From Cycas panzhihuaensis (lineage: Eukaryota; Cycadophyta): a stretch of DNA of 64,000 bases. Location: positions 155,007,741-155,071,740 of the forward strand of contig CM041465.1 of assembly GCA_023213395.1 (NCBI GenBank), given 5' to 3'. Below the pieces are notes generated by a model. That model was not told the DNA's origin. It ran no database searches and saw nothing but the letters and a program-made list of their open reading frames with translations. Position 1 is the first letter of the stretch; each line of letters begins with the position of its first letter. A program made the position numbers and the translations under genes. This document shows positions 46,812 through 58,297 of the stretch, one piece after another.

Positions 46812-48420
46812 TCCTTTCTAAAAAATGATTGTTTCACTCGCAGATATGTTTTATAAAATCCTTCATGTCCTGCAGCAGGTACTACATGTACCTCATTTAA
46901 TATCTTGTTACAGAAAGTTGAGTTTGGACCTAAGAATATCTGTCCTTTATACCATAAAATATCATTTCTCCATTCAAATTTTTCTTCTTTTCCTTGTTGA
47001 ATTCTTTGAATGAGTTGTTGAATGTCAGGCTCTTTCACATACTCTGATTGTAAATCCATGATCCATACTGGTTCTATCATTGAGATAGCTTTTAATTGAG
47101 ATTCTATATTCTCTTCATCTTTCTGTGACAAGGCATTAGGTACTACTTTATTTTTTCCCCTGTTATATGTTATGTCAAAATTAAATGCCTGAATTTTACT
47201 TATCCATTTTTGTTGATCAGGGGATAATTCTTTTTGTTTTAGTAAATATTGTAAACTGTTATGATCTATCTTGACTATAAATTTGCTACCTAATAGATAC
47301 TGGCGCCATTTAACTAAAGCGTGTATAATGGCCAACATTTCTTTATCATAAGTTAATTTGAGAATTTCTCAGTTGTTTAGCTTCCTACTTTCAAATGCAA
47401 TGGGTTTACCTTCTTGCATTAGTACTACATCGATTCCTGTTCTTGATGCATCACATTCTATTATAAAAATTTTAGAAAAATAAGGTGATGTAACCATGGT
47501 CAACTGGATCATTATTTGCTTGACTTGTTCGAAACATTTCGTTTCTTCTTCATTCCATTGAAAAGAATCATTTTTTAATAAACAAGTTAAGATAGCAGTT
47601 CTCTGTGCATAATTTTTCACAAAACGTCAATAATATCCTGTTAAACCCATAAATCCTTAGAGTTTCATAATATTTTTTGGTATCGGCCATTCTTGAATTG
47701 CCTTAACTTTTCCTGGGTCAGCTCTAATTCCTTCTTTTGATACAAGATGACCCAAATATTCTATTTCTTTCATTCCAAAGTCACATTTAGATTTGTTAGC
47801 ATAGAATTTTTGTTTCTTTAAGGTGTTCAGTACTTGGTCAAGGTGATTCATATGTTCTCCCCATTATTTATTGAATATTAATATGTCGTCAAAGAAGACT
47901 AAGATAAACTTCCACAAGAAAGGTTTCAAAACTTGATTCATTATAGCTTGGAAAGTGGTTGGTGCATTAGTTAAGCCAAAGGGCATTACCTTGAACTCAT
48001 AATGACCATGATGAGTATTGAAGGTTGTTTTGTATGTATCTTCTAGTTTAATGCAAATTTGATGATAGCCTGATTTTAAATTGATTTTAGAAAAATATTT
48101 TGCTCCATGTAATTCGTCTAGTAATTCATCGATTCTTGGTATAGGAAATTTATTTTTTATTGTAACTTTATTTAATGCTCGATAATCTATGCACATACGG
48201 TATGATCCATATTTTTTTCTTACTAAGATTACTAGTGTTGTAAAAGGGCTTTTACTAGGAGTTATTGCTCCTATATCTAATAATTCTTTTACGATCTTTT
48301 CAATCTCATTTCGATAATGGTGTGGTTGTTTATAAGGCTGGATAACAATCAGATTAGTGCCTGCTTCCAATTTAATTTGATGTTCACATCCCCTCTCTGG
48401 TGGTAATTCTGCTAGAATAT
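46808..48420 (-). pseudogene. E reverse transcriptase and RNase H
   Basis: RT lies at 47864-48370 with YRMCIDYRALNKVTIKNKFP, FKVMPFGLTNAPTTFQ and the catalytic FFDDILIF. FFDD is a common chromovirus variant of YxDD. The RT thumb is at 47657-47851 (MKEIEYLGHLVSKEG). RNase H lies at 47369-47620 (IIECDASRTGIDVVLMQ) and 46808-47338 (IDHNSLQYLLKQKELSPDQQKW). Single stops separate these pieces, so damage is light. Confidence 0.9.
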
Positions 48421-49000
48421 TTTGAAAAACTTCTTTTGCTTCTGGATGACCTTTTGTAGATCATTTTCCTGTGTAGTTGGTTTAATTTATGCCTGGATCA
48501 AAAAAAGTTGAGCCATCATACCATGATGACCCTTCTTGATTATTTTTTTCATTTTTTTTATAGGAGATCAATTGACTATTTCTAGGTTTTTCTCCTTGAA
48601 GGATGATAATTCTTCCATCTTTCTTATATCTCATAAATAATTCTTCAAGGTTCATCTCAAAAGTTCCCAAGGTTTGTAATCATTGACTCCCCTGAACAAT
48701 ATCTACTCCACCCACATCTAATACATAAAAATTTTCTTTAAGAGTAATGTCACCAATTGAGATTTTAAGGTTCTCCATCATTCCTTGTCTAGATATAACT
48801 TGTCGCCCTCCAACACTTACTTGAAAAGGTGTTGTTCTGGATGGAAATAATTTTAAATGTTGAGCTAATATTCAATCAATAAAATTATGAGTACTTCCTG
48901 GATCGATCAAAATCGTAATAGCTTAATTTTTAATATAAATCCTCGTAGTTTAAGTGTGTCAGATCTTGTCAAACCACTCATAGCTGAGAATGACATTTTT
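48421..49000 (-). pseudogene. E aspartic protease
   Basis: The motif ILIDPGSTHNFI lies at about 48880-48915, the chromovirus form of D-S-G-S-T-H-N-F with Pro in place of Ser. It is followed by a stop where a Trp codon would fit, then by FQVSVGGRQVISRQG and VLDVGGVDIVQGSQ. The frame at 48482-48670 continues to the linker before RT. Confidence 0.7.
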
Positions 49001-50229
49001 AAGATGTCTTCCTCCTGGTTACATTGATACCCCTAATTTTCAATATTTTCTTGGCCACATTCAGTATCATCCTCTTCTTCAACTTCCTCATCCTCTACTA
49101 CCGGAGATAATTCGATCATGTATAATTAATTTTTCTTACATTTATGATTAGGAGTCCATTTTTCAGCACACCTGAAATAGAGATTCTTTTTTCATAATTC
49201 TTCTTGCTCAGCTCTTATTCTTTGAAGTAATGGTTTAACTAGTTGAGTATCTCTATTAGGTATAAAACTAGGTCGTATAGCTGAAGGAGGATTAAAACGA
49301 GCATACAGAGGAATATAAGGTCTTGTTCTTGCCTTCCTTAATTCATTGATCTTTCCTTCCTGTATTTTGGCTAGTTGTATTGCCTTATTCAGATTCTGAG
49401 GTTCCTAAATTTTAACGTTAGCTTGGATCTCTATTATTAGACCATCTATATATAGCTGGATAAGTTGATTAGTTGGAATATCTTCTAACACATAGCTTAG
49501 CCTCATGAATGCTACACTATATTCTTCCACAGAACTAGTTTGCTTTAATCTTCGTAACTCACAATAATAATCGCAATTAGATGCAGTTTCAAATCACTCA
49601 ATGAATAAATGCACAAATTCTTTCCAGGTAGGTAATTAATCTCGAAAAGAGGTTCATTCGAGACACTTCCACCATTCACATGATATCCCATCCATATGTA
49701 AGGTGGCTATCGAAACATGCTCTGCTGGCTCAATCTCCATTAAGCAAAAATAGTTTTCCATTTGTTGTATCCATACTCTCGGTTCATGTGATTTTTACTC
49801 CATACTAAAACATTGTATAGTTATTTTCTCTAACTTTTTCTTCTTCTGTGTTTGAATATTTTGTAAGCAGTTGAAGCAAGATTGAAAACCCACTAACTTT
49901 TGTTCTTCAGGACTTAAATTCTAGTATTCATTAAGGTATTTTTGAATAGCCTCATTTTCTAAATTAATTAGAGATATTTGGGGACCCAACTGATTTCTTA
50001 TGGTTTGATGTCTAATATGTGATTGATGACTCATTGCTTCATCTTCTGAATTTGACACAACCATATCTTCTTTTCTGCTTGTTGCCATGATTATTAGTTT
50101 ATCCAAAATTTGGTGTAATATATGATTTAAAAGGGCATTTGATGTCTGAACTATACTATGGACTGCTTGAGTAATTGGTTCAATGATATCTTTTTGAATG
50201 TTATTGTCTGCTATATCTTCTGTATTCAT
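49001..50229 (-). pseudogene. E gag with zinc knuckle
   Basis: The ATG at 50229 starts a 102-codon frame (MNTEDIADNN), which is acidic and polar. The gag core follows with EPRVWIQQMENYF, GISCEWWKCLE, VEEYSVAFMRLSYVLEDIP and LIIEIQANV. A knuckle remnant YFRCAEKWTPNHKC lies near 49140-49185; its first Cys has become Tyr. An acidic tail leads to the protease. Several stops interrupt it. Confidence 0.75.
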
Positions 50230-50934
50230 TACTTTAATAACAGTATAAGTACGAATCCACCGCCTGTTTATCGTGTTTTAGTTGCCTAGTGAAAATAAAT
50301 GGTATAGGCTTCTTTTGTTAATCTTTTTGACTTCGTTAATTGATGTATAAGTCTCAAATATTGGATGAAACTTCAATATACCAATATAATATTTCATTCC
50401 TCACTTGACACCCCTTGAGGTATCTCGAGTTGGTCACACTCGTATACAGAAGACAGGATTGGTCAACTATTCAATATCCAAGGGATATTAAATTGATTGA
50501 ATGGGATGATGTGACTTAGAATAAAACTCAAATGTTCAACATAAGATTAAAAATATTGTCTAATAAATATTGTGACAATCCAAGATTATGGATATGGCAA
50601 AGAACCTTAAAGACTATTGATATGGCAAAGAATAGTTAAGTAACTTATATATGTATTAATAGAGTGAATACAAGGATGAATATATATTATATATAGCTAA
50701 TAAAGTATAACCTTAATATTATGAAATAATTAATGAGATAATAAATGTATTGGTGAAAGATTAATGCAATACAAACGTGTCACTTCAATATTAGAATGGA
50801 CTCTAAAAGTTAAGATTGTTTTTACTTGTGTATATATGTATACATATGATATAATAAAGGAATTATGAATTTGTGTGGTAAACTTAGTATATAATACAAC
50901 TAAGGGTGATGTAATATTATGTGCCAATATATTA

Positions 50935-51145
50935 GCAGCTTTTATATACTTGATATAATACGTGATAAATAGGCAGAGATGGAATACAATACGTGATGAA
51001 CAAGTGAAGACAGAACGGAAGGATGAAACGGACTATGCAAATTTCAAACGTCTTAATACTGAACAGGCGTGTGATGAATAGGCAGAGACAGAACGGAAGG
51101 ATGAAATAAACTATACAATTTCAAATGTCTTAATACAGAACAGGC
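50935..51145. repeat. Two-copy direct repeat in E leader (about 95 bp)
   Basis: Both copies contain GACAGAACGGAAGGATGAAA, then AAACGTCTTAATACTGAACAGGCG or AAATGTCTTAATACAGAACAGGCG in shorter shared blocks. A third partial copy with GGCAGAGATGGAATAC precedes them. Confidence 0.8.
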
Positions 51146-51329
51146 GAACCTAGGTGAAATGACGACATGCAACCAAGTGAGGCAACGATGACTGCACTGT
51201 AGCAATGACTACGCTACGACATCAGAATACAGAATAGTGAATGAAGTGCAGGTTGCGAACTAATGAAATGAAAGAACTGCAGGCTGCACTATGAACTGCA
51301 CATTAATGACAAAGTTTAAACTATATATG

Positions 51330-51545
51330 ACAATGTTAAATAGAATAGAATGGTGACTACAATAGACTAGTGATGAGAATGGAACAGTTACTAGAAGGGC
51401 TGACTAGAACGGACTAGTGACTAGAATGGCTGACTAGAATGGACAAGTGACAAGAATGGCTAGTATGACTAGAATGGATCAGTGACTAGAATGGTTGACT
51501 ATAACAGAACAATGACTAAAATAGAATAATGATAGATTAATAATG
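51330..51545. repeat. Short tandem repeat of GACTAGAATGG type in E leader
   Basis: The motif GACTAGAATGG or close variants recurs about ten times, in units of 10-30 bases (TGACTAGAATGGACTAGTGA and relatives). Confidence 0.85.
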
Positions 51546-51884
51546 AGACAACAATGAAAAAACTGACTAGATCAGTAACGATAATAACAATTTATGCATG
51601 AGACGGATCAGCAATGAGACTAGATAATGTATATATCACAAAGAAGAATTGTAGCAAAATATTATAGTGATAGTGGAGATAAATATATGTGGCTCGGATC
51701 TTGATATTGTAATAAGGATATCTATATGGCGTAGCAGATTACCAAAATAATACACAGTACATTACAATAGTAAACGATTATCTTGATATCTTATCTTTAG
51801 AGGTTAAATGCTTGTAACAGTGTTTGTTGGAATCCTTCTTCGTGCAAGATGTTATGTCAATGAAGTATAGGTAGGACTGACCTA

Positions 51885-51895
51885 CTCTGATACCA
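51885..51895 (-). promoter_or_regulatory. E primer binding site (tRNA-iMet type)
   Basis: The minus strand reads TGGTATCAGAG, followed by TAGG in place of the usual C. Two bases separate it from the LTR at 51898. Confidence 0.85.
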
Positions 51896-51897
51896 CT

Positions 51898-52152
51898 TAT
51901 TACGAACCTTGTTCGTAACTGGAACCAAATCACCAGATTGCCAAAAAAGTACACACGTGAGCACAAGAGTAATTGATTAGAAAAATAATCAAAAGACATA
52001 TATTTGGTTGATAAAATAGGGATGATGTCCATATTACATTTGGGACCAATTTTATATGCATATTGGGCCTTTTTATGGAAGGTTATATTCTTTCAATAGC
52101 ACATATTCATTTAACAATCAATTAATTAATCGCTTTAAGGAGGTTCATAACA
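51898..52152 (-). repeat. E 5' LTR (255 bp)
   Basis: It pairs with 45364-45618. Its inner end is TATTACG rather than TGTTATG, so the TG end has decayed. It is followed by the CTTTG duplication at 52153-52157. Confidence 0.95.
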
Positions 52153-52157
52153 CTTTG

Positions 52158-52749
52158 TATAAATCACTAGAGGCTCCAAAATCTCTATAATCCTTGCATG
52201 ATATCTATCTCTATCTCCCTATATCTCCTTCTAAATAAAATATGTTCACCCTTATGATGGGTGATGAGACCCTCCCTTTCCCCCACTTGGAACCGCCTTT
52301 TCATGTTGACTTGGTGTGTGCCTGTGAGTCAACTCTCTCCTAGGTGGTAATTATTTGCCCTATTAAACCATAGTACTCTATGATAGAGTCGCCCTCCCAC
52401 CTACCTATACTAGTGTCATCCTCCTGAGATGATGCCTTTCATCCTTTGTTGCATGGAGCTTAGTCTCTCAGAGCCTTAGCTCCATTATTATCTCTTGGTA
52501 TATATCCTAAGCTCATAAAGTGGGACCAAAATACTTGATTTGATCTCCTAATAGAGCCTGATTGATAGCATGCCACAATGGAGGCTCTACAGATGTAGAT
52601 GCATAAGGAAATAAGATATCTAGTATCATGCATGTCTCTAATAAGGTTAGGCTCCTCTCACTTAATAAATATTAAAAAAAAAAAAAACTATAATCAGTCC
52701 CTCATCAAATGGAGAATAAATAATTAAGAAAAAACTATACTCAATTATA
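52158..52749 (+). other. Gypsy G 3' noncoding part right of E
   Basis: No gene is recognised. It continues the sequence interrupted at 45358. Short pyrimidine-rich blocks occur, and the stretch leads into the antisense ORF. Confidence 0.45.
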
Positions 52750-53900
52750 TTTAAACCATTATTGCTTACATACTTGCTAGTTGTGGTCCTCCTCTTAGTT
52801 GAGCTCCTCCAAATGGCTTAGCTACTATCCCTTCCACTGGCTATAATGTTGCCTCCTGTGATGGCTATTAAAGAGTTTCTCCTCCTCTATCTCTACTCTC
52901 CTCTTCCAGCACTCCTTGGCCCTTCATTGAGCTTAAATCCATGCTCTATATGAAGCCTCCCCTACTATTGCTTACTCCCTCTATCTCTAAATCCATCTCT
53001 CTCTGTCCTCTCACTCCTCCTCTAGTTGGTGGCTCACCTCCCTCTCCTCTCACTCCTTATCTACCTGGCTATTGTCCTACCTCTCCTCATCCTCTTCCTC
53101 TTCCTCCTACTACAACAAGAGGCCTCTCTACTACTACTCTCTTAACTATAGCAATCTCATCATCGCTCTATATTGGTAGCCTCTCATAATGGTCTACTAC
53201 TAGCTACCTCTTAGTAATCTTACTCAATAAAGGACTATGAGTAGTCCTAGCCATACTAGTTGCCTTGTTATGGATTTCAGACCTCATATGCCATCTGTTC
53301 ATTCTCTTATCCATAATGGTTAACTCACCTAGTACCCCTCCTAGTCTCATTAGAGGAACATGATCATATAACTAGCATATAAGAAGAGAACTATAGAAGA
53401 AACCTCCATGACTCTATCTCTTGATCCTCAACAACTAGAGACTCATGCTATCCAAAATGTATTATTCCCAGTTCATCCTCATCCCCTCCTTGTATGGCCT
53501 GATAACTCTAACCCACTAGGTAGGGACCCCTATAAAGTTTTGGGTCCTCATAATCCTAAAAATAATTTTAAGGAAATTACCTTCTATAGTATCAGAACTC
53601 CCTCAACCATCCTTATCACCTTTATGGAAACCCTATGGAGCCTAAATTGATTAGTAAATCATATCAAGCACTGGATATATACCTCTTATGACTCATCATT
53701 TGTCACCCTACTTAGTCTCACCTCTTAACCATACCAACTGACTTCCAGTATTCTCCTAATCTCTTCAGGAGTAATCTATATATCTCCTATCCCATAAACC
53801 CTAAATACATTGTCTCGAGGGATCCAATAACTAAAGAAATCATGTAAGATTTTCCACATCTTTGTAGTGTTTGCTAATTGGCTTGTGATAGGTCACTTAC
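52750..53900 (-). pseudogene. Antisense ORF of Gypsy G, homologue of 25740-26950
   Basis: On the minus strand, running from 53850 down, the sequence encodes YWIPRDNVFRVYGIGDI and ITPEEIRRILEVSWYG, then LICWLYDHVPLMRLGGVLGEL and RWHMRSEIHNKATSMA. A Gly/Arg-rich tail (VVVGGRGRG) follows. The F copy has the same motifs in the same order. In both elements the ORF is opposite to gag-pol and lies 3' of it. It is broken by stops. The resemblance to plant mobile domain proteins is tentative. Confidence 0.45.
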
Positions 53901-53979
53901 TACCTCTCCAATTACTAGTCCTTTATTTTCTCTTATTTCCATTCTCTCTAAGGGTTGTATTACATAACATTTAGTTAAG

Positions 53980-54313
53980 TGATGGAGCTAGAGGAGCAGA
54001 GCAGGACATCACGACATTCTCATCTTGAGTACAACGGCAATTTTTAATAGAATGGCAGTGTTAATAAACACCAGGGAGGTATTCCCAACCCTTAAATAGA
54101 GAATTCGGGGAGGCGTTGGGCGCCATCACCCTAGCTGCACAATAATTAAGGTTAGTTTAAAAAACATTAAAATAAATAACGCTGATACGTACCTCAAATG
54201 AGTGGTCGATCCGAGCGGCTATTCAACGGCTCAAGGTGCCCTAGGGGCCCTCAAAGACGGCTTTGAGGGGCCCTAAGCGTTCTGGTGCACGAACATTGGG
54301 ATTATTCCCAACA
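53980..54313 (-). repeat. Copia C 3' LTR (about 334 bp)
   Basis: The inner end is CCCAACA at 54313, followed by the pyrimidine-rich TTCTCCCCCA, a PPT on the minus strand. The outer end is placed at TGATGGAGC (53980), where Gypsy G similarity stops. It contains a strong hairpin at 54242-54275. It is not alignable to the D LTR. The partner LTR is outside the window. Confidence 0.65.
54242..54275. other. Hairpin in Copia C LTR
   Basis: TAGGGGCCCTCAAAG and CTTTGAGGGGCCCTA form a 15 bp stem with one mismatch around the loop ACGG. It is much more GC-rich than its surroundings. Confidence 0.85.
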
Positions 54314-56030
54314 TTCTCCCCCATAAGCCCAATGTGTATGACTCCTAAATCATCTCTGAATTTCTCAAACTTGATTTTTCCCAAGGCCTTTATAAAAATA
54401 TCCGATGTTTGATCTTCGGTGCTACAATAAGTCAACTCTATCTCTTCTGCTTGTACAAGTTCCCGAATAAAGTGGTATTGAGTTTCAATGTGCTTTGTTC
54501 TGCCATGAAATACTGGATTTTTGGTCATTTGAATAGCGCTCTGATTGTCACACCAAATTTTAGTGGGACCTTGCTGTTTAATTTGAAAATCACATAAGAG
54601 TCTTCTTAACCGTTGATTCACGTGCTCCTAACACTCTGACTTTATATTACGCTTTAGTTGTGGATAAGGAAATGATATTTTGTTTCTTTGTACTCCAAGC
54701 TCTGCCACGATCCCATACTAAATGCATAACCCGAGGTAGATTTTCTATCATCGACATCACCATTAATCAATCAGATAACCGCTAATCGAAACTCTGATGT
54801 AGGTTTGTAGTATAACCCTAAGTCTGAAGTCCCTTTAAGGTATCTGAGGATTCTTTTAGCACCTTGCCAGTGAGATGTCTTTGGATCCTGTATAAATCTA
54901 GATACAACACTTACGGAATATATTATATCAGGTTGAGTAGAGGTTAAATAAAGTAGGCTACCAATCAGTTGTCTATAGTGAGTGGGATCAACTGAAGTTG
55001 AGTCATCTGTCTTAGACAGTTTAATTCTGATTTCTATTGGTATTGATAATGGTTTATAGTTTGTCATGTTAAATCTTTGTAGAAGGTCTAATATATATTT
55101 ACGTTGAGATATAAATATTCCTTATTTATCTTGCCACACTTCCAATGCTATGAAGTAGTGCATAAGACCTAAGTCTGTCATCTTAAATTCCTTACACATA
55201 GCTTCTTTAAATTGACTTAAAAGTTGGGAGTCATTTCCGGTATAAATTAAGTCATCTACGTAAATTCCTATGATCAATATCGAATTTCCTTTAATTTTAG
55301 TGTATAGGTTTCGATCTGCTTGAGATCTTTCAAACCCTTGATCTTTAAGATATGTGTCTATATGGGAATACCAAGCCCTAGGTGCTTGTTTTAGACCATA
55401 TAATGCTTTCTTTAACTTGTACACTTTGTTTTCTTCCCCCCTGACTTCAAAACCGAGGGGTTGAGAGACATAGATATCTTCTTGGATATAACCATTTAAG
55501 AAAGCACTTTTTACATCCATTTGATAAACAGGCCAACCTATTTGAGCTAAACTTATTATCATCTGATGATTCCATTCTAGCAACCGGGGCAAATGTTTTA
55601 GTATAGTCTATGCCTTCTCTTTGGGCATATCCTTTGGCAACTAAACGAGCTTTATATTTATCAATTGATCCATCAGAGTGGAACTTAGTCTTATAAACCC
55701 ATTTGGTTCCAATGGCTTTCTTCCTTGGTGGTAAGTCTACAAGTTCCCAAGTATCATTTTTGACGATAGATTTATATTCCTCTTGCATGGCATTTTGCCA
55801 GCACCCATGTTGATTAGCCTCACCAAAGGTTTGAGGCTCATGACTTTCAAGTAACTTACTCATTAGAGCAAAGTTAACTTTGTGTGAAAGTGTAGATCTT
55901 CGATTGTTATCTAATATATTTTCTAAGTCATGATTGCGTTGAACCCATTTGGGTAGTGGTTGTGATGGTGGTTGAGATGATGTTGTTTCCCTAGTAGTTT
56001 TCGAAGAGTTTCTCCACATAGGAGGCACAT
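54314..56030 (-). pseudogene. Copia C reverse transcriptase and RNase H
   Basis: The frame 55447-56028 gives the RT start with WVYKTKFHSDGS, YKARLVAKGYAQ and FAPVARM. A frameshift near 55560 leads to 55122-55592 with MDVKSAFLNGYIQ, YGLKQAPRAWYSH and the catalytic IYVDDLIYTG. The frame 54771-55067 holds YRQLIGSLLYLTSTQPDI and [16 protein letters not shown]. The RNase H end at 54241-54621 has WCDNQSAIQMTKNP and GRTKHIETQYHFIREL and reads through the PPT into the LTR (MGENVGNN). The frame otherwise breaks near 54620 and 54770. Confidence 0.85.
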
Positions 56031-57101
56031 ATTTAGATGTATTTGATGCATTAAACTTAATGGTAATGTCCTTATGTTGTTCGGGATTATTTTGATAGTA
56101 GGTGTCTTCTTGAAATTTGACATCCCGACTTAGTATAACTTTTCAGGATTTTGGATCATAAACTTTGTAAGATTTTGACGATTCACTATATCCAATAAAG
56201 ATACATTTTACACTATGATCATCTAATTTGGTTCTTCTTTGGTCAGGAATGTGGGCATAGGCTAAGCGACCAAATACCTTAAGGTGACGGATACTAGGTT
56301 TATAACTTTGTCCATGCTTCTTCCGTGTCTTCCCCTAATGGCTTTTGTGGAACATCGATTAAGTAAGTAGATCACGGTATGGATCGCTTGTCAAAATTCA
56401 TGGCCTAAGTTTTTATCTTTAAGCATACAACGTGCCATTTCTACGGTAGTTATGGTTTTCCTTTCATTCACACCATTTTGTTGTGGGGTGTAGGGGTTGG
56501 TATGTTGTCGCCTAATCCCATGTTAGATACAGTAATCCTTGAAGATATTAGAGGTAAATTCTCCCCCATTATCTGATCTTAAAGAAAGGATATGATATCC
56601 ACTTTGTCGCTCAACGAAGGTTTTGAAGTCAACAAAGTGGTCGAAAGCATCAGATTTGTATTTGAGAAAGAACACCCAAGTCTTTCTTGTAAAGTCATCA
56701 ATAAATGTAAGGAAATATTTAGCACCGCCAGAGGGTGGCCATTGGGCCACAAATATCTAATATCTACGAGTTGAAGAGGCGGATGCGATGGCTAAAGTCT
56801 GGAAAACTTTCTCTATGATGTTTTCCAAGAAGGCATCCCTCACATAACTCTTTATTAACATCAATAGGGGGTAAGCCATCAACCATATCTAATCTTTTCA
56901 TAAGGGCTAAACTGGTATAATTAAGATGACCGAAACATCGATGCCATAGGTCACTATCCATAGTATTTGTGGTTCTAAGGGCATATGTATCTGAGGGGGT
57001 GATAGAAAGTTTAAATAAACGATCTTTAGTCATGATACCCCTAGCAACAATAGCTTCATTTTGTCGTTTGTCTTTAATGACACATTTGCCGTTGTCAAAA
57101 A
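56031..57101 (-). pseudogene. Copia C integrase with GAG-pre-integrase region
   Basis: The segment 56764-57101 holds FDNGKCVIKDKR, then LWHRCFGHLNYTSLALMKRL and CEGCLLGKHHRESFP, the zinc-binding part. The frame 56523-56750 has the catalytic core with YFLTFIDDFTRKTWVFFL and LRSDNGGEFTSNIF. Beyond a stop near 56523 the sequence ERKTITTVEMARCMLKDKNL continues, then the C-terminal half with frame changes. The catalytic Asp residues seen are intact. Confidence 0.8.
57097..57101. other. Left target-site duplication of D (AAAAA)
   Basis: AAAAA here matches AAAAA at 61204-61208. It is low complexity, but removing D with one copy restores the Copia C frame from the protease end to FDNGK. Confidence 0.75.
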
Positions 57102-57595
57102 TGAAGGAAAATATATTTACAAGAACTATGCTCTGATACCAAATGAAGGAAAATATACTTGCAGAACTATGAGCCAAACTGAGCTCTGATACCAAATGAA
57201 GGAAAATATGCTTGCAAACTAACAGGTTAGAACATATATCAAATAAGTACAAACTAGTATTGCATCAATACAAAGTTGTATCACCAATTACAATAGCATA
57301 ACACATGAGAGCTTTGTTGTTCAATCCATTGTAGCATGAGTATTCCAAATCTTCCTCAAAGTAGGTGGTGTCTAAAGACACCGAGGGTTGTACACCCCTT
57401 AACATTTATAGTTTGGGGAGGAGGAAACTCCTCAACCCACAATTCAAATTAATAATAAAATAATACTAACTTAACTCAAATGGAACTAACTCAACTTACC
57501 TTAACTTACCTTGACATGTTGAGCATCACATGTCTAAATTGAGGTGCACAATCACGGTAGGTAAGAGGAGTTGAGTGATGACATTACACCCAACA
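57102..57595 (-). repeat. Copia D 3' LTR (494 bp) with internal PBS-like copies
   Basis: It begins TGAAGGAAAATAT and ends CACCCAACA. GCTCTGATACCA followed by AATGAAGGAAAATAT recurs at 57130 and 57183. The sequence GGTGTCTAAAGACACC (around 57367) and GGAGGAAACTCC form small hairpins. Confidence 0.95.
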
Positions 57596-57606
57596 TTCTC
57601 CCCCTT
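57596..57606 (-). promoter_or_regulatory. Copia D polypurine tract
   Basis: The minus strand reads AAGGGGGAGAA directly upstream of the 3' LTR. Confidence 0.85.
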
Positions 57607-58297
57607 AATGTCAGCACGAATACTTGTATCTTTTCCTTGAACTTGTGGAACTGGTACTTGAAAGAAACTTTGACATGCCAAACTTGATCTTTGTCAATGC
57701 TTCTCACCCTTATAGTCACATATATCTCTTTATTATAGAATAATGTAGGAAGACTATAGGTAGATGAAACTTGATGCAAAAATAGATGAATAATTGTAAT
57801 TTGGACTTGAACTTTTGTACTCTTTATGCTTCGAACAGTTGTCATATCACCTGGTTCATTCTTCGCTATGTCATAAGATTCGTCTTCATGATGCTCCCCC
57901 TCAAATGGAGGATCAAATCCTTGTGCAACAAGGTGGTCCTGCATTTGATCTGAATCTTCATTGGTGTTGCCGCCATGATCTACATTACTCACACCGTCTC
58001 ACATGCTCATCAAAAGTTTCATCAAATACAGTGGGGATATCTCCCCCATAAATGGAAATCAATAAATCCCAAACAGGCTTAGATGTTGTAAATTCGAGAA
58101 ACCAATGAAAACACATCATCAGTCATAGTGCAAAATAATAAACCTAACACTTCATTATCTTTTCTAAAATTTTCTTTAAGGCTAAGGTCACAGTCATGTT
58201 GTAAATACTTCAAAAGATCGCGTTCAATGAAGTAAGTGTGCATAGTATCATACCATAGTGAATAGTTATAGCCATTGAAAATGGGGAATTGTGCCAT
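57607..58297 (-). pseudogene. Copia D gag start fused to a Pol linker remnant
   Basis: The ATG at 58297 opens a 72-codon frame (MAQFPIFNGYNYSLWYDTM, then FRKDNEVLGLLFCTMTD), the gag N-terminus. It stops at 58079. Downstream in other frames come sequences like those after the integrase core in Copia: a VFDE-type motif, then an acidic stretch (EGEHHEDESYDIAKNEPGD) in the frame 57552-57992. This is the scar of a deletion that removed most of gag, protease, integrase and RT. It would not make a working enzyme. Confidence 0.65.

Larger units (their letters stand above)
50230..51884 (-). other. E 5' leader (about 1.65 kb), no gene seen
   Basis: AT-rich sequence precedes two repeat regions, at 50935-51145 and 51330-51545. 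No frame with a domain is present. Confidence 0.6.
45364..52152 (-). mobile_element. E: full-length chromovirus (Ty3/Gypsy, 6789 bp)
   Basis: Two 255 bp LTRs, exact 5 bp target-site duplication, PPT and tRNA-iMet PBS bound a minus-strand element with gag, protease, RT, RH, integrase and a C-terminal chromodomain. The chromodomain places it in the chromovirus branch. By eye the LTRs differ at about 18 of 255 positions. Pol is broken by several stops but every domain is present. Confidence 0.95.
38886..53975 (+). mobile_element. Gypsy G: decayed Tat-like element, split by chromovirus E
   Basis: The plus strand carries protease, RT, RH, integrase and a further RNase H. Then comes noncoding sequence matching F and, beyond the 6.8 kb insertion of E, the antisense ORF at 52750-53900. 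Gag is not recognisable, so the 5' end is missing or too decayed. The right end is cut at the LTR of Copia C. It is the same family as F in opposite orientation. Stops occur every few dozen codons. Confidence 0.65.
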
